A DNA stretch of 64,000 nt from Periweissella cryptocerci (GCF_004358325.1 NZ_CP037940.1:1798001-1862000); one strand, 5' to 3'; counted from the stretch's first letter, positions 8,429-17,596 are shown. The notes: generated by a model not told the origin, from the sequence alone. A program made the numbers and translations.

Positions 8429-9154
8429 ATGAACGAAGAACAATTTGTCGCTGCATTAGCAGAACATGGAATCAAGCTATCTGATTATCAATTACAGCAA
8501 TTTGCTGACTACTATGAACTGTTAGTCGCAACGAATGAAAAGTTCAATTTGACGGCAATCACTGATAAAGAAGAAGTCTATTTAAAGCACTTCTATGATT
8601 CTTTAACGGCTGCCTTTTATTTCCCAGCTATCCAAACAGAACCATTAAAGATTTTGGATGTTGGTGCGGGTGCAGGGTTCCCATCAATCCCCATGAAAAT
8701 CGTTTTCCCACAACTACAAGTTGGGATTGTCGATTCATTACAAAAACGCATTGGCTTTTTGAATGATTTAGCCGCAACTTTAAAATTAGATGGTGTTGCT
8801 TTCTATCACGACCGAGCTGAAACGTTTGGTGGTAAGAAATCACCACACCGGGCTGAGTTTGATGTGGTAACAGCACGCGCCGTGGCACGGATGACGGTGT
8901 TAAGTGAATTAACATTGCCCCTCCTTAAGGTTGGTGGGTACTTGGTAGCGATGAAGGGATCAGGCGCACAAGTTGAATTGGCCAAGGCTGAGTTTGCACT
9001 CAAGACACTCGGCGGTGAAGTTGAATCAACGCACGCATTTGAGTTACCAAATGGCGATCCACGTGAAATTGACGTAGTTAAAAAAATTAAAACCACACCA
9101 GGTAAATACCCACGTAAACCTGGAACACCGAATAAAGAAGCCTTGGGTGAATAA
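8429..9154 (+). CDS. rsmG: 16S rRNA (guanine527-N7) methyltransferase RsmG
   Basis: RsmG uses SAM to methylate G527 in the 530 loop of 16S rRNA; loss gives low-level streptomycin resistance. The 241-residue protein has the SAM-binding motif [13 protein letters not shown] at about residues 73-85 and the family segments NLTAITD and TARAVA. An upstream in-frame start at 8378 exists, but the ATG at 8429 has an ideal GGAGG site 7 bases upstream and gives the normal family length. It is first in the conserved rsmG-noc-parA-parB cluster near the replication origin in Firmicutes. Confidence 0.95.
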   Translation: MNEEQFVAALAEHGIKLSDYQLQQFADYYELLVATNEKFNLTAITDKEEVYLKHFYDSLTAAFYFPAIQTEPLKILDVGAGAGFPSIPMKIVFPQLQVGIVDSLQKRIGFLNDLAATLKLDGVAFYHDRAETFGGKKSPHRAEFDVVTARAVARMTVLSELTLPLLKVGGYLVAMKGSGAQVELAKAEFALKTLGGEVESTHAFELPNGDPREIDVVKKIKTTPGKYPRKPGTPNKEALGE

Positions 9155-9198
9155 GCAAAACGGCAACAAAATTACTGAGAGAAAGGTTGGTTAAAGCA

Positions 9199-9750
9199 GT
9201 GCGACAAGAAAATAAATTAACTGAAACAGAAATTGATCAGCGCATTGCGGCTTTGGTTAAGCAACTGCAAAATGCCGAAATTTCAGTGATTGAAGAAGCT
9301 AATGAATATCAAACATTAATGCAAGTTTCTGATTACACCCAAGCAGTGTTGGCGAACGAGTTAGGTAAATCCCAAGCAACTATTGCCAATAAACTACGGT
9401 TACTTAAGCTAGGTGAACCGGCTAAAGACGCAATCCGTAAAGGTGAAATGACTGAGCGGCATGGACGCGCATTGCTAAAACTTGATAAACGTAATCAAGC
9501 TAAGGTTGTGCATAAAATTATCCACACCGGGTTAACAGTCAAGGAAACGGAAATCATCGTCAAAGAGTTGCAAGTACAACAACTTGATGTAGTGGCGCAA
9601 CGTAATTTATTACAAGCCTTCTTAAAAGACGGGCTAGCAATCTTAAAAAAGCAAGGTGTCTTAGTTGAACTTGAAGAAGATAACAAGGACACAAACTATC
9701 AGGTAACCCTGAGGTTAGTTAAAGCAGAACAAACGGAAAGGAAAGCATAA
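9199..9750 (+). CDS. Noc-like ParB-family protein lacking the N-terminal CTPase domain
   Basis: Position between rsmG and parA is that of noc. The 183-residue product aligns to Noc only from about residue 100 onward: the helix-turn-helix region DYTQAVLANELGKSQATIAN (about 47-66), then NKLRLLKL and MTERHGRALLKL, then a C-terminal dimerisation-like region. The ParB/Srx-type N-terminal domain with PNPYQPR and GERRxRA, which binds CTP, is absent, and only 44 bases separate it from rsmG, so nothing is hidden upstream. The start is uncertain: TTG at 9187 is too close to GAAAGG, whereas GTG at 9199 lies 12 bases from it. Role in nucleoid occlusion is inferred and may be altered. Confidence 0.7.
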   Translation: MRQENKLTETEIDQRIAALVKQLQNAEISVIEEANEYQTLMQVSDYTQAVLANELGKSQATIANKLRLLKLGEPAKDAIRKGEMTERHGRALLKLDKRNQAKVVHKIIHTGLTVKETEIIVKELQVQQLDVVAQRNLLQAFLKDGLAILKKQGVLVELEEDNKDTNYQVTLRLVKAEQTERKA

Positions 9751-10521
9751 ATGGCACATGTAATTGCAATTGCAAATCAAAAAGGTGGCGTTGGTAAGAC
9801 GACCACCAGTGTTAATCTTGGTGCAGCAATCGCATCGGCAGGTAAGAAAGTATTACTAGTTGATATTGATGCCCAAGGGAACGCGACTAGTGGAACTGGG
9901 ATTCAAAAGTCATTAATTGAACAAGATATCTATGATGTCTTAGTTAACGAAGTGCCAATTGAAGAAACCATCTTACCATCATCACACGATGGCTTAGATG
10001 TTGTGCCAGCAACCATCCAACTCTCAGGAGCAGAAATTGAATTGGCACCGCAAATGGCGCGTGAAATGCGCTTGAAGGATGCGATTGATTCGATTCGTGA
10101 TCAATACGACTACATTCTCGTTGATAATCCACCTTCGTTAGGGATTATTACAATCAATGCTTTCACGGCTGCCGATTCAATCTTGATTCCCGTACAAAGC
10201 GAATACTATGCGCTCGAAGGTTTGGGCCAATTGTTAAATACGATTAAGTTAGTACAAAAACACTTCAATCCCGATTTGAAGATTGAAGGAGTTTTACTAA
10301 CGATGACTGATCCACGGACAAACTTGGGCCAAGAAGTTACGACAGAAGTTCGTAATTACTTTGGTGAACAAGTCTACAAAACATTCATTCCACGCAATGT
10401 ACGGCTAGCAGAAGCACCATCACATGGATTAGCTATCACGGATTACGATGCGCGTTCAAAGGGTGCTGAAGTGTACACAGCATTAGCGAAGGAGGTCTTA
10501 GCGGCTCATGGCGACTTCTAA
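9751..10521 (+). CDS. soj: Chromosome-partitioning ATPase ParA (Soj)
   Basis: ParA/Soj is a deviant Walker ATPase that forms DNA-bound dimers and works with ParB on origin segregation and DnaA control. The 256-residue protein has KGGVGKTTT (about residues 11-19), DIDAQGNATSG (about 40-50) and the Walker B-like DYILVDNPPSLG (about 117-128). It starts directly at the end of the noc-like gene and overlaps parB by 14 bases, so it is translationally coupled. Confidence 0.95.
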   Translation: MAHVIAIANQKGGVGKTTTSVNLGAAIASAGKKVLLVDIDAQGNATSGTGIQKSLIEQDIYDVLVNEVPIEETILPSSHDGLDVVPATIQLSGAEIELAPQMAREMRLKDAIDSIRDQYDYILVDNPPSLGIITINAFTAADSILIPVQSEYYALEGLGQLLNTIKLVQKHFNPDLKIEGVLLTMTDPRTNLGQEVTTEVRNYFGEQVYKTFIPRNVRLAEAPSHGLAITDYDARSKGAEVYTALAKEVLAAHGDF

Positions 10522-11413
10522 AAAGAAAAGTATTCTCGGTAACGGCTTAGGCGCTTTAATGGCCAGTAACAATGTGGATGTCGATATTGAAGATTTGAAC
10601 TCTGAAAAGATTCATAAGATTCAACTCGATGAAATCCGACCAAACCCATATCAACCACGGAAAACCTTTGATGATGCGGCCTTAAAAGACTTAGCTGAAT
10701 CAATTAAAAATGAAGGGGTCTTTCAACCCATTATTGTGCGACAACCAGATCGTAAGTTGAAGCGCTATGAAATTCTCGCAGGGGAACGCCGTTTTCGGGC
10801 ATCCCAAATGGCTGATTTGAAGAATATTCCGGCAATTATTCGCGATATTAATGATAATCAAATGATGGAAATTGCGGTTGTTGAAAATTTACAACGTGAA
10901 GATCTATCACCATTGGAAGAAGCACAGGCCTATCAAACTTTGATGGACAAACTTAATTTGACGCAAGCTCAAGTGGCTAAGCGCCTTGGAAAGTCACGGC
11001 CATTTATCGCTAACTATCTACGTTTGTTAACCTTATCAGCTGATGTTAAGGAACTCTTGCAAGCCGGTGATTTATCAATGGGGCAAGCACGGACGTTACT
11101 TGGTTTGAAAGACAAAACTAAAATTAACGCCCTTGCATTGCGTGCAGTTAACCCTGGTTTGACGGTTCGTCAACTTGAAGAAATCGTCAGCCAAACCAAC
11201 GGCGATGCTGCTACTAAGGACGAAGCACCTAAAGTAACCAAAGCTAAAGTCAGTCCGTTTGTCCGGGCGACCCAAGACAAGCTTGAAGAAAAATTTGGGA
11301 CTAAAGTTGCAGTTAAAGCTAACGAAAAAGGCCAAGGGAAGATTGAAATCAACTACTTGTCCAACGATGATTTAACCCGCATTCTTGAAGTGTTAAATAT
11401 CAATTTAGACTAA
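10508..11413 (+). CDS. parB: Chromosome-partitioning protein ParB (Spo0J)
   Basis: ParB binds parS sites and spreads as a CTP-dependent clamp. The 301-residue protein has an intact N-terminal CTPase domain (RPNPYQPRKTF near 47-57, AGERRFRASQ near 93-102, ENLQREDLSPLEEA near 128-141). A central helix-turn-helix (LTQAQVAKRLGKSRPFIANY) and a C-terminal dimer domain follow. The start lies inside parA after an AAGGAGG site. This intact neighbour makes the missing domain in the upstream Noc-like protein stand out. A parS-like palindrome lies at 36201. Confidence 0.96.
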   Translation: MATSKKKSILGNGLGALMASNNVDVDIEDLNSEKIHKIQLDEIRPNPYQPRKTFDDAALKDLAESIKNEGVFQPIIVRQPDRKLKRYEILAGERRFRASQMADLKNIPAIIRDINDNQMMEIAVVENLQREDLSPLEEAQAYQTLMDKLNLTQAQVAKRLGKSRPFIANYLRLLTLSADVKELLQAGDLSMGQARTLLGLKDKTKINALALRAVNPGLTVRQLEEIVSQTNGDAATKDEAPKVTKAKVSPFVRATQDKLEEKFGTKVAVKANEKGQGKIEINYLSNDDLTRILEVLNINLD

Positions 11414-11425
11414 GAGGTAAAGCAT

Positions 11426-11614
11426 ATGTATGCAGTCCGCGATGTTGTCGAAATGAAAAAGCCCCATGCGTGTGGTGCGAACGCTTGGTTAATTCTACGA
11501 GTGGGCGCAGATATTAAATTAAAGTGTGAAGGGTGTGGACACATGGTAATGTTGTCTCGCCACGATTTTGATAAAAGATTAAAACGTGTTTTGCGTCAAG
11601 CCGAAACCGATTAA
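11426..11614 (+). CDS. DUF951 small Cys-containing protein
   Basis: The 62-residue protein has CGANAWLILRVGADIKLKCE and CGGCG-like spacing (KCEGCGHMVMLSR). Its three cysteines and one histidine might bind zinc, which is inference. DUF951 proteins almost always sit between parB and ychF in Firmicutes, as here. Their role is not established. An AGAGG ribosome site precedes the ATG. Confidence 0.88.
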   Translation: MYAVRDVVEMKKPHACGANAWLILRVGADIKLKCEGCGHMVMLSRHDFDKRLKRVLRQAETD

Positions 11615-11640
11615 TAAGCGAAGAAAGAAGATTATAAAAA

Positions 11641-12744
11641 ATGGCATTAACAGCAGGGATTGTTGGGCTTCCAAACGTTGGTAAGTCAACACTATTTAAC
11701 GCAATTACTAAAGCCGGAGCAGAAATGGCGAACTACCCATTTGCAACGATTGAACCAAACGTCGGGATGGTAGAAGTGCCAGACGACCGTTTAGCACGGA
11801 TTCAAGAAATTGAACCAGCCGATAAAATTGTGCCAACAACGTTTGAATTTACGGATATTGCCGGAATTGTTAAAGGCGCTTCAAAGGGTGAAGGTCTTGG
11901 GAACAAGTTCTTGGAAAACATCCGTCAAGTTAATGCTATCGTGCACGTTGTCCGCGCGTTTGATGATAATGAAATCACCCACGTGAACGGTGTAATCGAT
12001 CCACTTGATGATATCGATACCATTAACACTGAATTGGTCTTAGCTGATTTGGATGCAGTTGATAAGCGGTTGCCTAAGGTTGAAAAGGCCGCTAAGACGC
12101 CTAAAGACAAGGATGCGCAAGAAGAATTTGCAGTCTTGCAAAAGATTAAGCCAGTCCTTGAAGCTGGTAAGTCAGTCCGGACAATTGAATTCAATGATGA
12201 CGAACAAAAAGTTGTCCGTGGCTTGTTCTTGTTGAGCTCAAAGCCAGTCCTTTATGTGGCTAACATTGCTGAAGAAGACATGAGCGATCCAGAAGCTTCT
12301 AAGTACTTCAAACAAATTCAAGACTTTGCTGCAACTGAAGGGGCTGAAGTTATTGGTTTATCAGCGCGTGCAGAAGAAGAAATTGCCGAATTAGATGACG
12401 CTGACAAGGAAGAATTCTTGACGATGGCAGGTGTGACTGAACCTGGTTTGAACAAGTTGATTCGCGCAGCGTACCACTTGTTGGAATTACGGACGTTCTT
12501 CACCGCTGGTGGTAAAGAAACCCGCGCTTGGACTTTTAAGGCCGGTGTGAAGGCACCCCAAGTTGCCGGTGTAATTCACTCAGACTTTGAACGTGGCTTC
12601 ATTCGTGCCGAAACAATTGCCTTTGACGATTTAGACCAATATGGCTCAGTCAAAGCCGTGCGTGAAGCCGGTCGTCGTCGTTCTGAAGGTAAAGAATACG
12701 TAGTTCAAGATGGCGATATCATTGAATTCTTATTTAATGTCTAA
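11641..12744 (+). CDS. ychF: Redox-sensitive P-loop ATPase/GTPase YchF (Ola1 family)
   Basis: The 367-residue protein has the Obg-type P-loop GLPNVGKSTLFNAIT (about 8-22), the switch region DIAGIVKGASKGEGLGNKFL (about 69-88), a coiled-coil insertion (about 130-170) and a C-terminal TGS domain (about 280-367). YchF binds ribosomes and favours ATP over GTP. Its length equals the family norm. It lies 26 bases after DUF951 in the conserved order. Confidence 0.97.
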   Translation: MALTAGIVGLPNVGKSTLFNAITKAGAEMANYPFATIEPNVGMVEVPDDRLARIQEIEPADKIVPTTFEFTDIAGIVKGASKGEGLGNKFLENIRQVNAIVHVVRAFDDNEITHVNGVIDPLDDIDTINTELVLADLDAVDKRLPKVEKAAKTPKDKDAQEEFAVLQKIKPVLEAGKSVRTIEFNDDEQKVVRGLFLLSSKPVLYVANIAEEDMSDPEASKYFKQIQDFAATEGAEVIGLSARAEEEIAELDDADKEEFLTMAGVTEPGLNKLIRAAYHLLELRTFFTAGGKETRAWTFKAGVKAPQVAGVIHSDFERGFIRAETIAFDDLDQYGSVKAVREAGRRRSEGKEYVVQDGDIIEFLFNV

Positions 12745-12839
12745 TTTGTAAGTGCAAGCTCGTTTTAAAAGTCGGTGCATAAGCAATCGGTGGAGTGCGA
12801 GCAAAAAGTAAAATAAAAACGAAAATAGGGTATCAAACA

Positions 12840-13601
12840 ATGACAGAAGAAGAAAATAAGCAGCCACGTAATGCTAACGTGGTGCAAGAACATCATGGTG
12901 ATGTTTCAGAAACAACTGGCAAAAATATTTCAGGCTTTGGTAACCTTGGTTTAACAAAGCGTAATGAAGATTTCATGTTCCAATTGAATAAACACCTTGA
13001 TGCTAGCGGCATGGTTGGTGGTGACAAGCGGGTTGCATTAGAAGAAGTCGTTGAAGAATTAAAGGCTGGTCAAAAGGCCGGCAAAACAGCCAAGCAATTA
13101 TATGGAACAGCTTCAGAAAAAGCTGCTTCAATTAATCAACCTAAGCGTCAAGGGTTGAGCGGTAATAACAAAGGTTTCTGGCCTAATGCAATTGATACAG
13201 CTTTGATGTTCTTTGCAATGTTTAGCTTAGTCTTTGGGATTTCAATGATGACTGCCAAAGGCAATACTGGTGCTACTTATGGGATTGTCGGGTTATTGTT
13301 AACTGCCATTTCTGGTGGATTAATCTTCGCTTACATTCAAGGAATTTTGGCACCAGCTAATCCTGATAATAGAAAGCCAATTTGGTTCAGAATTGTGATT
13401 ACGATTTTGGCCGTGCTTATCTGGATGGCCTTCTACGGAGTGTCATTTACGGTTATTCCAAAGGCCCTCAACCCAGGCTTGCCAGGGTTCGTTTATATCA
13501 TCTTAGCAGTAATTGCCTTTGTCGGGTTTATCTTAGAACGCCGGGTTACAGGTATTTCTGGTGGGATGTTCGGCGGTCCATCAAATAACGTCAAGAAATA
13601 A
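12840..13601 (+). CDS. DUF1129 membrane protein
   Basis: The 253-residue protein has a charged N-terminal half (about 1-115), including a helix resembling a peptide-binding region (KNEDF-type, ELKAGQKAGKTAKQLYG). Four transmembrane helices follow (about 125-245). DUF1129 proteins commonly follow ychF in lactobacilli; function unknown. An in-frame start at 12795 is possible, but the ATG at 12840 has AGGG 9 bases upstream and a natural hydrophilic N terminus. No terminator separates it from the response regulator 90 bases downstream. Confidence 0.8.
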   Translation: MTEEENKQPRNANVVQEHHGDVSETTGKNISGFGNLGLTKRNEDFMFQLNKHLDASGMVGGDKRVALEEVVEELKAGQKAGKTAKQLYGTASEKAASINQPKRQGLSGNNKGFWPNAIDTALMFFAMFSLVFGISMMTAKGNTGATYGIVGLLLTAISGGLIFAYIQGILAPANPDNRKPIWFRIVITILAVLIWMAFYGVSFTVIPKALNPGLPGFVYIILAVIAFVGFILERRVTGISGGMFGGPSNNVKK

Positions 13602-13691
13602 TTGGCGAGAGGTTTAGAATCAGTAAGGCTTTCTTGCAGTGACAGTTTGTGGTCACAAGCAGGTGAAAGCACGCTAATCGAGGAGTAGAAC

Positions 13692-14387
13692 ATGACTAAA
13701 ATTTTAGTAGTTGATGACGACCGAGAAATTGCTGAATTACTCGAAATTTACATCAAAAATGAAGGCTACGAACCATTGATTTCATATGATGGGCGTGATG
13801 CTTTATCAAAACTACACACTAACCCAGAAATTGCTTTGATGATTTTAGACATTATGATGCCTGAAATGAGCGGGATGGAAGTTGTGAAGGAAGTGCGTAA
13901 GGACTCACAGATTCCTATCTTGATGTTATCGGCCAAATCAACTGATATGGACAAGATTCAAGGCTTAATTACAGGGGCTGATGACTATGTTACCAAGCCT
14001 TTTAACCCCCTTGAAGTAATGGCACGTGTTAAGTCATTACTCCGCCGGGCTGAAAACCAAGTTCAAGATGTGACACCAGATATTTTGGATATTGGCTCAT
14101 TAGTAATTAACAAGGATTCGCACGAAGTGAAAACCGCTGAAGGGGATCCCATCGCGCTAACAGCTTTAGAGTTTGGGATTTTGTACTTGCTTGCAAGTCA
14201 CCCGAACCGCGTTTTCTCTGCTGATGATATCTTTGAACGTGTCTGGCAACAAGAATCTGTTGTGTCTGCCAAGACTGTTATGGTGCACGTATCACACTTA
14301 CGTGACAAGATTGAAGAAGCGACAAATGGTGACCAAGTTATTCAAACAGTATGGGGCGTCGGCTATAAGATTGAAAGCTCACGCTAA
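13692..14387 (+). CDS. OmpR-family response regulator, VanR-like
   Basis: The 231-residue protein has a receiver domain with acidic pocket DDD near residue 8-10, phospho-acceptor Asp in LMILDIMMPEMSG (about 53), conserved Lys in TKPF (about 103), and a winged-helix DNA-binding domain (about 130-228). It pairs with the histidine kinase at 14572, although a hairpin repeat lies between them. The D,D-carboxypeptidase that follows suggests cell-wall regulation of the VanRS/CroRS kind; the regulon is inference. An inverted repeat GTGAC-N7-GTCAC lies upstream at about 13640-13656. Confidence 0.9.
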   Translation: MTKILVVDDDREIAELLEIYIKNEGYEPLISYDGRDALSKLHTNPEIALMILDIMMPEMSGMEVVKEVRKDSQIPILMLSAKSTDMDKIQGLITGADDYVTKPFNPLEVMARVKSLLRRAENQVQDVTPDILDIGSLVINKDSHEVKTAEGDPIALTALEFGILYLLASHPNRVFSADDIFERVWQQESVVSAKTVMVHVSHLRDKIEEATNGDQVIQTVWGVGYKIESSR

Positions 14388-14406
14388 AATGGATGATAAA
14401 AAGGAA

Positions 14407-14530
14407 GTGTGACAAAAGGTGGTTTGTAGCCATTTGTCACACGTTAATAAGCCCGATTTCTGCCTTATTCAATAAGGAGAAATCGGGCTTATCTTGCAAG
14501 CTGGACAAGTTATGTCCCAGCCGCCTTTTT
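14407..14530 (+). repeat. Three-hairpin intergenic repeat (family 2), copy a
   Basis: Three hairpins lie in order: GTGTGACAAA / TTTGTCACAC (14407-14442); AATAAGCCCGATTTC / GAAATCGGGCTTAT-type stem with CCTTAT / ATAAGG tip (14447-14492); and GCTGGACA / TGTCCCAGC (14500-14521) followed by a T run. It lies between the response regulator and its kinase, so it may attenuate kinase expression. Copies occur at six other places. Confidence 0.75.
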
Positions 14531-14571
14531 TTGTAAGTAGAATTAAAATTAGTAGGCAAGTAGGTGAAAAC

Positions 14572-15726
14572 GTGAAATTAACTGGGAAAGAACGCTGGCT
14601 CTTGATTTTTGAAGGCGTGGTGACAGCTGGGCTATTGTTATTATTGGATTGGTCGTTACTGACAATCATTACGAATTATATTCATCACAATCCAGGTTTG
14701 CAAAACGGGATTTTTGAGATTAAAAGTAGTTTAGTGATTGGTCCCCATCAGTGGAAAATCTGGAGTTATCAGTGGATTGGGATGGGATTAGCGGTGGCAC
14801 TAGATTTAACGGTCTTGATTTGGCGATTAGTGCGCCGTTACCACCTCTATCAAATGAAACACATCATTAATGAGCTACACTACATCGCTGACGGGCATTT
14901 TAAACACCGGGTGCCTTATCGGTTGGGCAAGAACTTGCAGCCTATTATCGACAGCGTGAATGCGTTAGTTGATGCACAGATTCGGGCGCGCGATGATGAA
15001 CGGGCGATTGAACGTTCCAAGGATGAAATGATTACGAACGTTTCTCATGATTTACGCACCCCGTTGACATCAATTATTGGTTATCTTGGGTTAGTCGAAA
15101 ATAGTGTTGCACCATTATCACCAGAGTTGATAAAAAAGTATACGCACACGGCTTATGCGAAAGCTACACAAATGAAATCATTGGTGGAAGATTTATTTGA
15201 GTTCGCACAAGTCCAACAATTAGACATGCGGCTGAATTTTCAAGAAATTAATTTGAGTGATATGCTCGAACAATTAGCGGCCAGTTTTGAATTGGAAGCG
15301 AAGCAAAAAAACTTAATGATTTCGGCGATGACGAATCCTGATGATATTATGATTCAGGCTGATTCAGAAAAATTAGCACGTTTATTTATGAATTTAATTC
15401 AGAATGGTTTAAAATATGGCGATGGTGCCAGTTTCATTAAACTAACTGCGCGTTTACGGCAAGGCGATGTTGAAATTCGCGTTACTAATGATGGGTCAAA
15501 AATTCCAGCGGATTCGGTTGAACATTTATTTGATCGCTTTTACCGGGTGGAAGGCTCGCGCTCAACTCAGACTGGTGGAACTGGTTTAGGCTTAGCTATT
15601 GCGAGTGGGGTTGTTGATGCGCATCGTGGTGACATTCATGTTACTTCTGATGATGAACTTACCGCATTCATTATTAATTTGCCAATAAAACAAGCACCAC
15701 GCGAACCAATTGAGCAGCCGAATTAA
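14572..15726 (+). CDS. Sensor histidine kinase, VanS-like
   Basis: The 384-residue kinase has two transmembrane helices (about 10-30 and 65-90), a HAMP-like linker (about 95-140), the phospho-acceptor H-box NVSHDLRTPLTSIIGYLG (about 158-175), an N box NLIQNGLKYG and the ATP-lid GGTGLGLAIASG. A longer reading frame begins in the hairpin repeat. The GTG at 14572 is preferred because AGGTGA lies 5 bases upstream and a Lys-rich cytoplasmic start follows. It should phosphorylate the response regulator at 13692. The dacA gene follows 17 bases downstream. Confidence 0.9.
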   Translation: MKLTGKERWLLIFEGVVTAGLLLLLDWSLLTIITNYIHHNPGLQNGIFEIKSSLVIGPHQWKIWSYQWIGMGLAVALDLTVLIWRLVRRYHLYQMKHIINELHYIADGHFKHRVPYRLGKNLQPIIDSVNALVDAQIRARDDERAIERSKDEMITNVSHDLRTPLTSIIGYLGLVENSVAPLSPELIKKYTHTAYAKATQMKSLVEDLFEFAQVQQLDMRLNFQEINLSDMLEQLAASFELEAKQKNLMISAMTNPDDIMIQADSEKLARLFMNLIQNGLKYGDGASFIKLTARLRQGDVEIRVTNDGSKIPADSVEHLFDRFYRVEGSRSTQTGGTGLGLAIASGVVDAHRGDIHVTSDDELTAFIINLPIKQAPREPIEQPN

Positions 15727-15743
15727 ACAACTAGGGGGCGGAA

Positions 15744-16979
15744 ATGATATCAAGAATTAAATGGGGGCTTACCGTCGTAATTGCTAGCATTAGCTTACTG
15801 ACGTTGATACCAGCTAATGCCAATGCGGCAGTAATTAACCCACACGTTCAAGCGAAAGGTGCCATTGTCGTTGATGCCAAAAGTGGTCAAGTTTTGAGTG
15901 AACAGAACCCGGATACTTTATTGCCAGCGGCCTCAACGTCAAAATTGCTGACAGTTTACTTAGTTCACCAAGCGATTCAGAATGGCAAATTATCGTGGAA
16001 TACGCGGGTTAAAATTACGCCGAATATTGCTAAAGTCAGTATCGAACCTGAATTAACTAATGTTCCGCTAACTGCGGGGCGCTCATATACGGTGTCGGCT
16101 TTGTACCGCGCGGCATTATTAGATTCAGCCAATGCGGCAGCGATGGCATTAGGGCAAGCGGTCAGTGGTAGCCAAGCAGATTTTGTCGAGTTGATGCAAA
16201 AGCAGCTCAATGAATGGGGAATTAAAACCGCCCAAATTTACGGAGCCGCTGGGTTAAAGAATAATCAAGTTTATTCAGATGCGGTTGGTGGTAATCGACA
16301 GTCTGAAAACATGTTGAGCGTGGCTGATATGGCGATTATCGCGCGTCACTTGGTTAATGAATATCCGACTGTGTTAAACACCACCCAACTACAAACGGCG
16401 CGCTTTGGTAAAACCACATTGACGAATACTAATTGGCTGTTACCTGGTGGTAAGGTCAAAACGCAGTATAAATTTGATGGCCTGAAGACTGGTGCATCAA
16501 CTAAGGCGCATGGAAATTTTGTGGGATCGCTAACGTACGCCAAGCGTCGTTTAGTGACGGTAATTTTTGGTGCAGGGAGTGTGAATGCCGCTACTGATCC
16601 AGCGCGGTTTATCCAAACAAATCAGTTGTTGGCAGCTACTTTACCGAAGTTAGCGTACACAGAGCAAGGTGCAATGTTGCCACAACGTGAAGTTGATGTA
16701 AAAACAGCTAAAGAACGCAAGGTTACCTTAGTTGTCAAAGAACCAATTGGTCTATGGTTACCTAAAAAACATGCTAAAATCCAAACAACAGCACACCAAA
16801 CGCAGCAATTTAACGCACCGTTTAATGCTGAAAAACGGGTCGGCACCGTTGATATTAAAAACGATGTCAGCTATTTACCCGGAGTAAAACGCCCACAGTA
16901 TTCATTAGTGACAGGTTACGCGGAAAAACGCGTTGGATTTTTTGAGTTACTGTGGCGCGATATTCAGGCAATTTTTTAA
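15744..16979 (+). CDS. dacA: Serine-type D-Ala-D-Ala carboxypeptidase (PBP5/DacA family)
   Basis: This secreted, membrane-attached enzyme trims the terminal D-alanine of peptidoglycan stems. The 411-residue precursor has a signal peptide cleaved near ANA-A (about 28) and the three penicillin-binding motifs STSK (64-67), SAN (128-130) and KTG (248-250). A beta-rich C-terminal domain ends in an amphipathic membrane anchor (FELLWRDIQAIF). It is in the same run as the VanRS-like system, hence a probable target or co-regulated gene. Confidence 0.95.
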   Translation: MISRIKWGLTVVIASISLLTLIPANANAAVINPHVQAKGAIVVDAKSGQVLSEQNPDTLLPAASTSKLLTVYLVHQAIQNGKLSWNTRVKITPNIAKVSIEPELTNVPLTAGRSYTVSALYRAALLDSANAAAMALGQAVSGSQADFVELMQKQLNEWGIKTAQIYGAAGLKNNQVYSDAVGGNRQSENMLSVADMAIIARHLVNEYPTVLNTTQLQTARFGKTTLTNTNWLLPGGKVKTQYKFDGLKTGASTKAHGNFVGSLTYAKRRLVTVIFGAGSVNAATDPARFIQTNQLLAATLPKLAYTEQGAMLPQREVDVKTAKERKVTLVVKEPIGLWLPKKHAKIQTTAHQTQQFNAPFNAEKRVGTVDIKNDVSYLPGVKRPQYSLVTGYAEKRVGFFELLWRDIQAIF

Positions 16980-17032
16980 TAAATGGTTGCCTGAATATTT
17001 GTGTAAGTAGTACGGATATGACTTGACACCGT

Positions 17033-17049
17033 TGTTAACTTGCATGACA
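17033..17049 (+). promoter_or_regulatory. GlnR/TnrA-type palindrome upstream of the MerR gene
   Basis: TGTTAACTTGCATGACA matches TGTNAN7TNACA exactly. It lies 36-52 bases upstream of the start codon, so it may be a binding site of this MerR-family protein (autoregulation) or of a GlnR protein. Confidence 0.5.
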
Positions 17050-17084
17050 ATGATTGTAGTAAAATACGAAAGGAAGTGAAAAGC

Positions 17085-17531
17085 ATGGAAAATGACATGG
17101 TTAAAAATGATTTGATGAAACACGTCTTCAATTCGGATGCAATGTTCTTCCGAATTGGTGAGCTTAGTGCAATGACGGGTGTTTCAAGCCGCCAATTACG
17201 TTATTGGGAAAAGAAAAATTATATTCAGTCAATTCAACGTGATGATGACCAAACGGCCCGTGTTTTTCACTTCCAACAATACGCTCGCGTCACCGGGATT
17301 AAATATTTCCTTGATGAAGGGTATACGTTAGCAACTGCGGTCGCAAAGGTAAATGAATATATTGATATTTCCAAATATGTCCACAAATTTGTCCGTGAAT
17401 CCATTCAAAATGTTGAAAAACATGATGATGCCGTCACTATTGATTTAGGTTGGTTTAACGAAGCTAAGCATGAACGGCTAAAAGCGGACTTAAACGGTGA
17501 TAAGTTTGAATATCGAATTGAAAAAAGCTAG
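17085..17531 (+). CDS. MerR-family transcription regulator
   Basis: The 148-residue protein has an N-terminal winged helix-turn-helix (FRIGELSAMTGVSSRQLRYW, about residues 18-37) and a short effector region ending in a possible helix pair. There are no cysteines typical of metal sensors. The start at 17085 has AAAGGAAG 8 bases upstream; a longer frame from 17040 lacks such a site. GlnR is also MerR-like, and a GlnR-type box lies in its promoter, but its YWE helix signature differs from typical GlnR, so ligand and targets are unknown. Confidence 0.85.
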   Translation: MENDMVKNDLMKHVFNSDAMFFRIGELSAMTGVSSRQLRYWEKKNYIQSIQRDDDQTARVFHFQQYARVTGIKYFLDEGYTLATAVAKVNEYIDISKYVHKFVRESIQNVEKHDDAVTIDLGWFNEAKHERLKADLNGDKFEYRIEKS

Positions 17532-17537
17532 CAAAAA

Positions 17538-17570
17538 AGGAATGCATCCGGTTGGGGTGCATTCCTTTTT
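17538..17570 (+). terminator. Terminator between MerR and sortase genes
   Basis: Stem AGGAATGCA / TGCATTCCT plus a CC/GG inner pair, followed by T residues. An A run on the left makes it able to serve the convergent sortase gene as well. Confidence 0.9.
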
Positions 17571-17596
17571 CGTAGTTGCAACTCTTTATAACAAGG

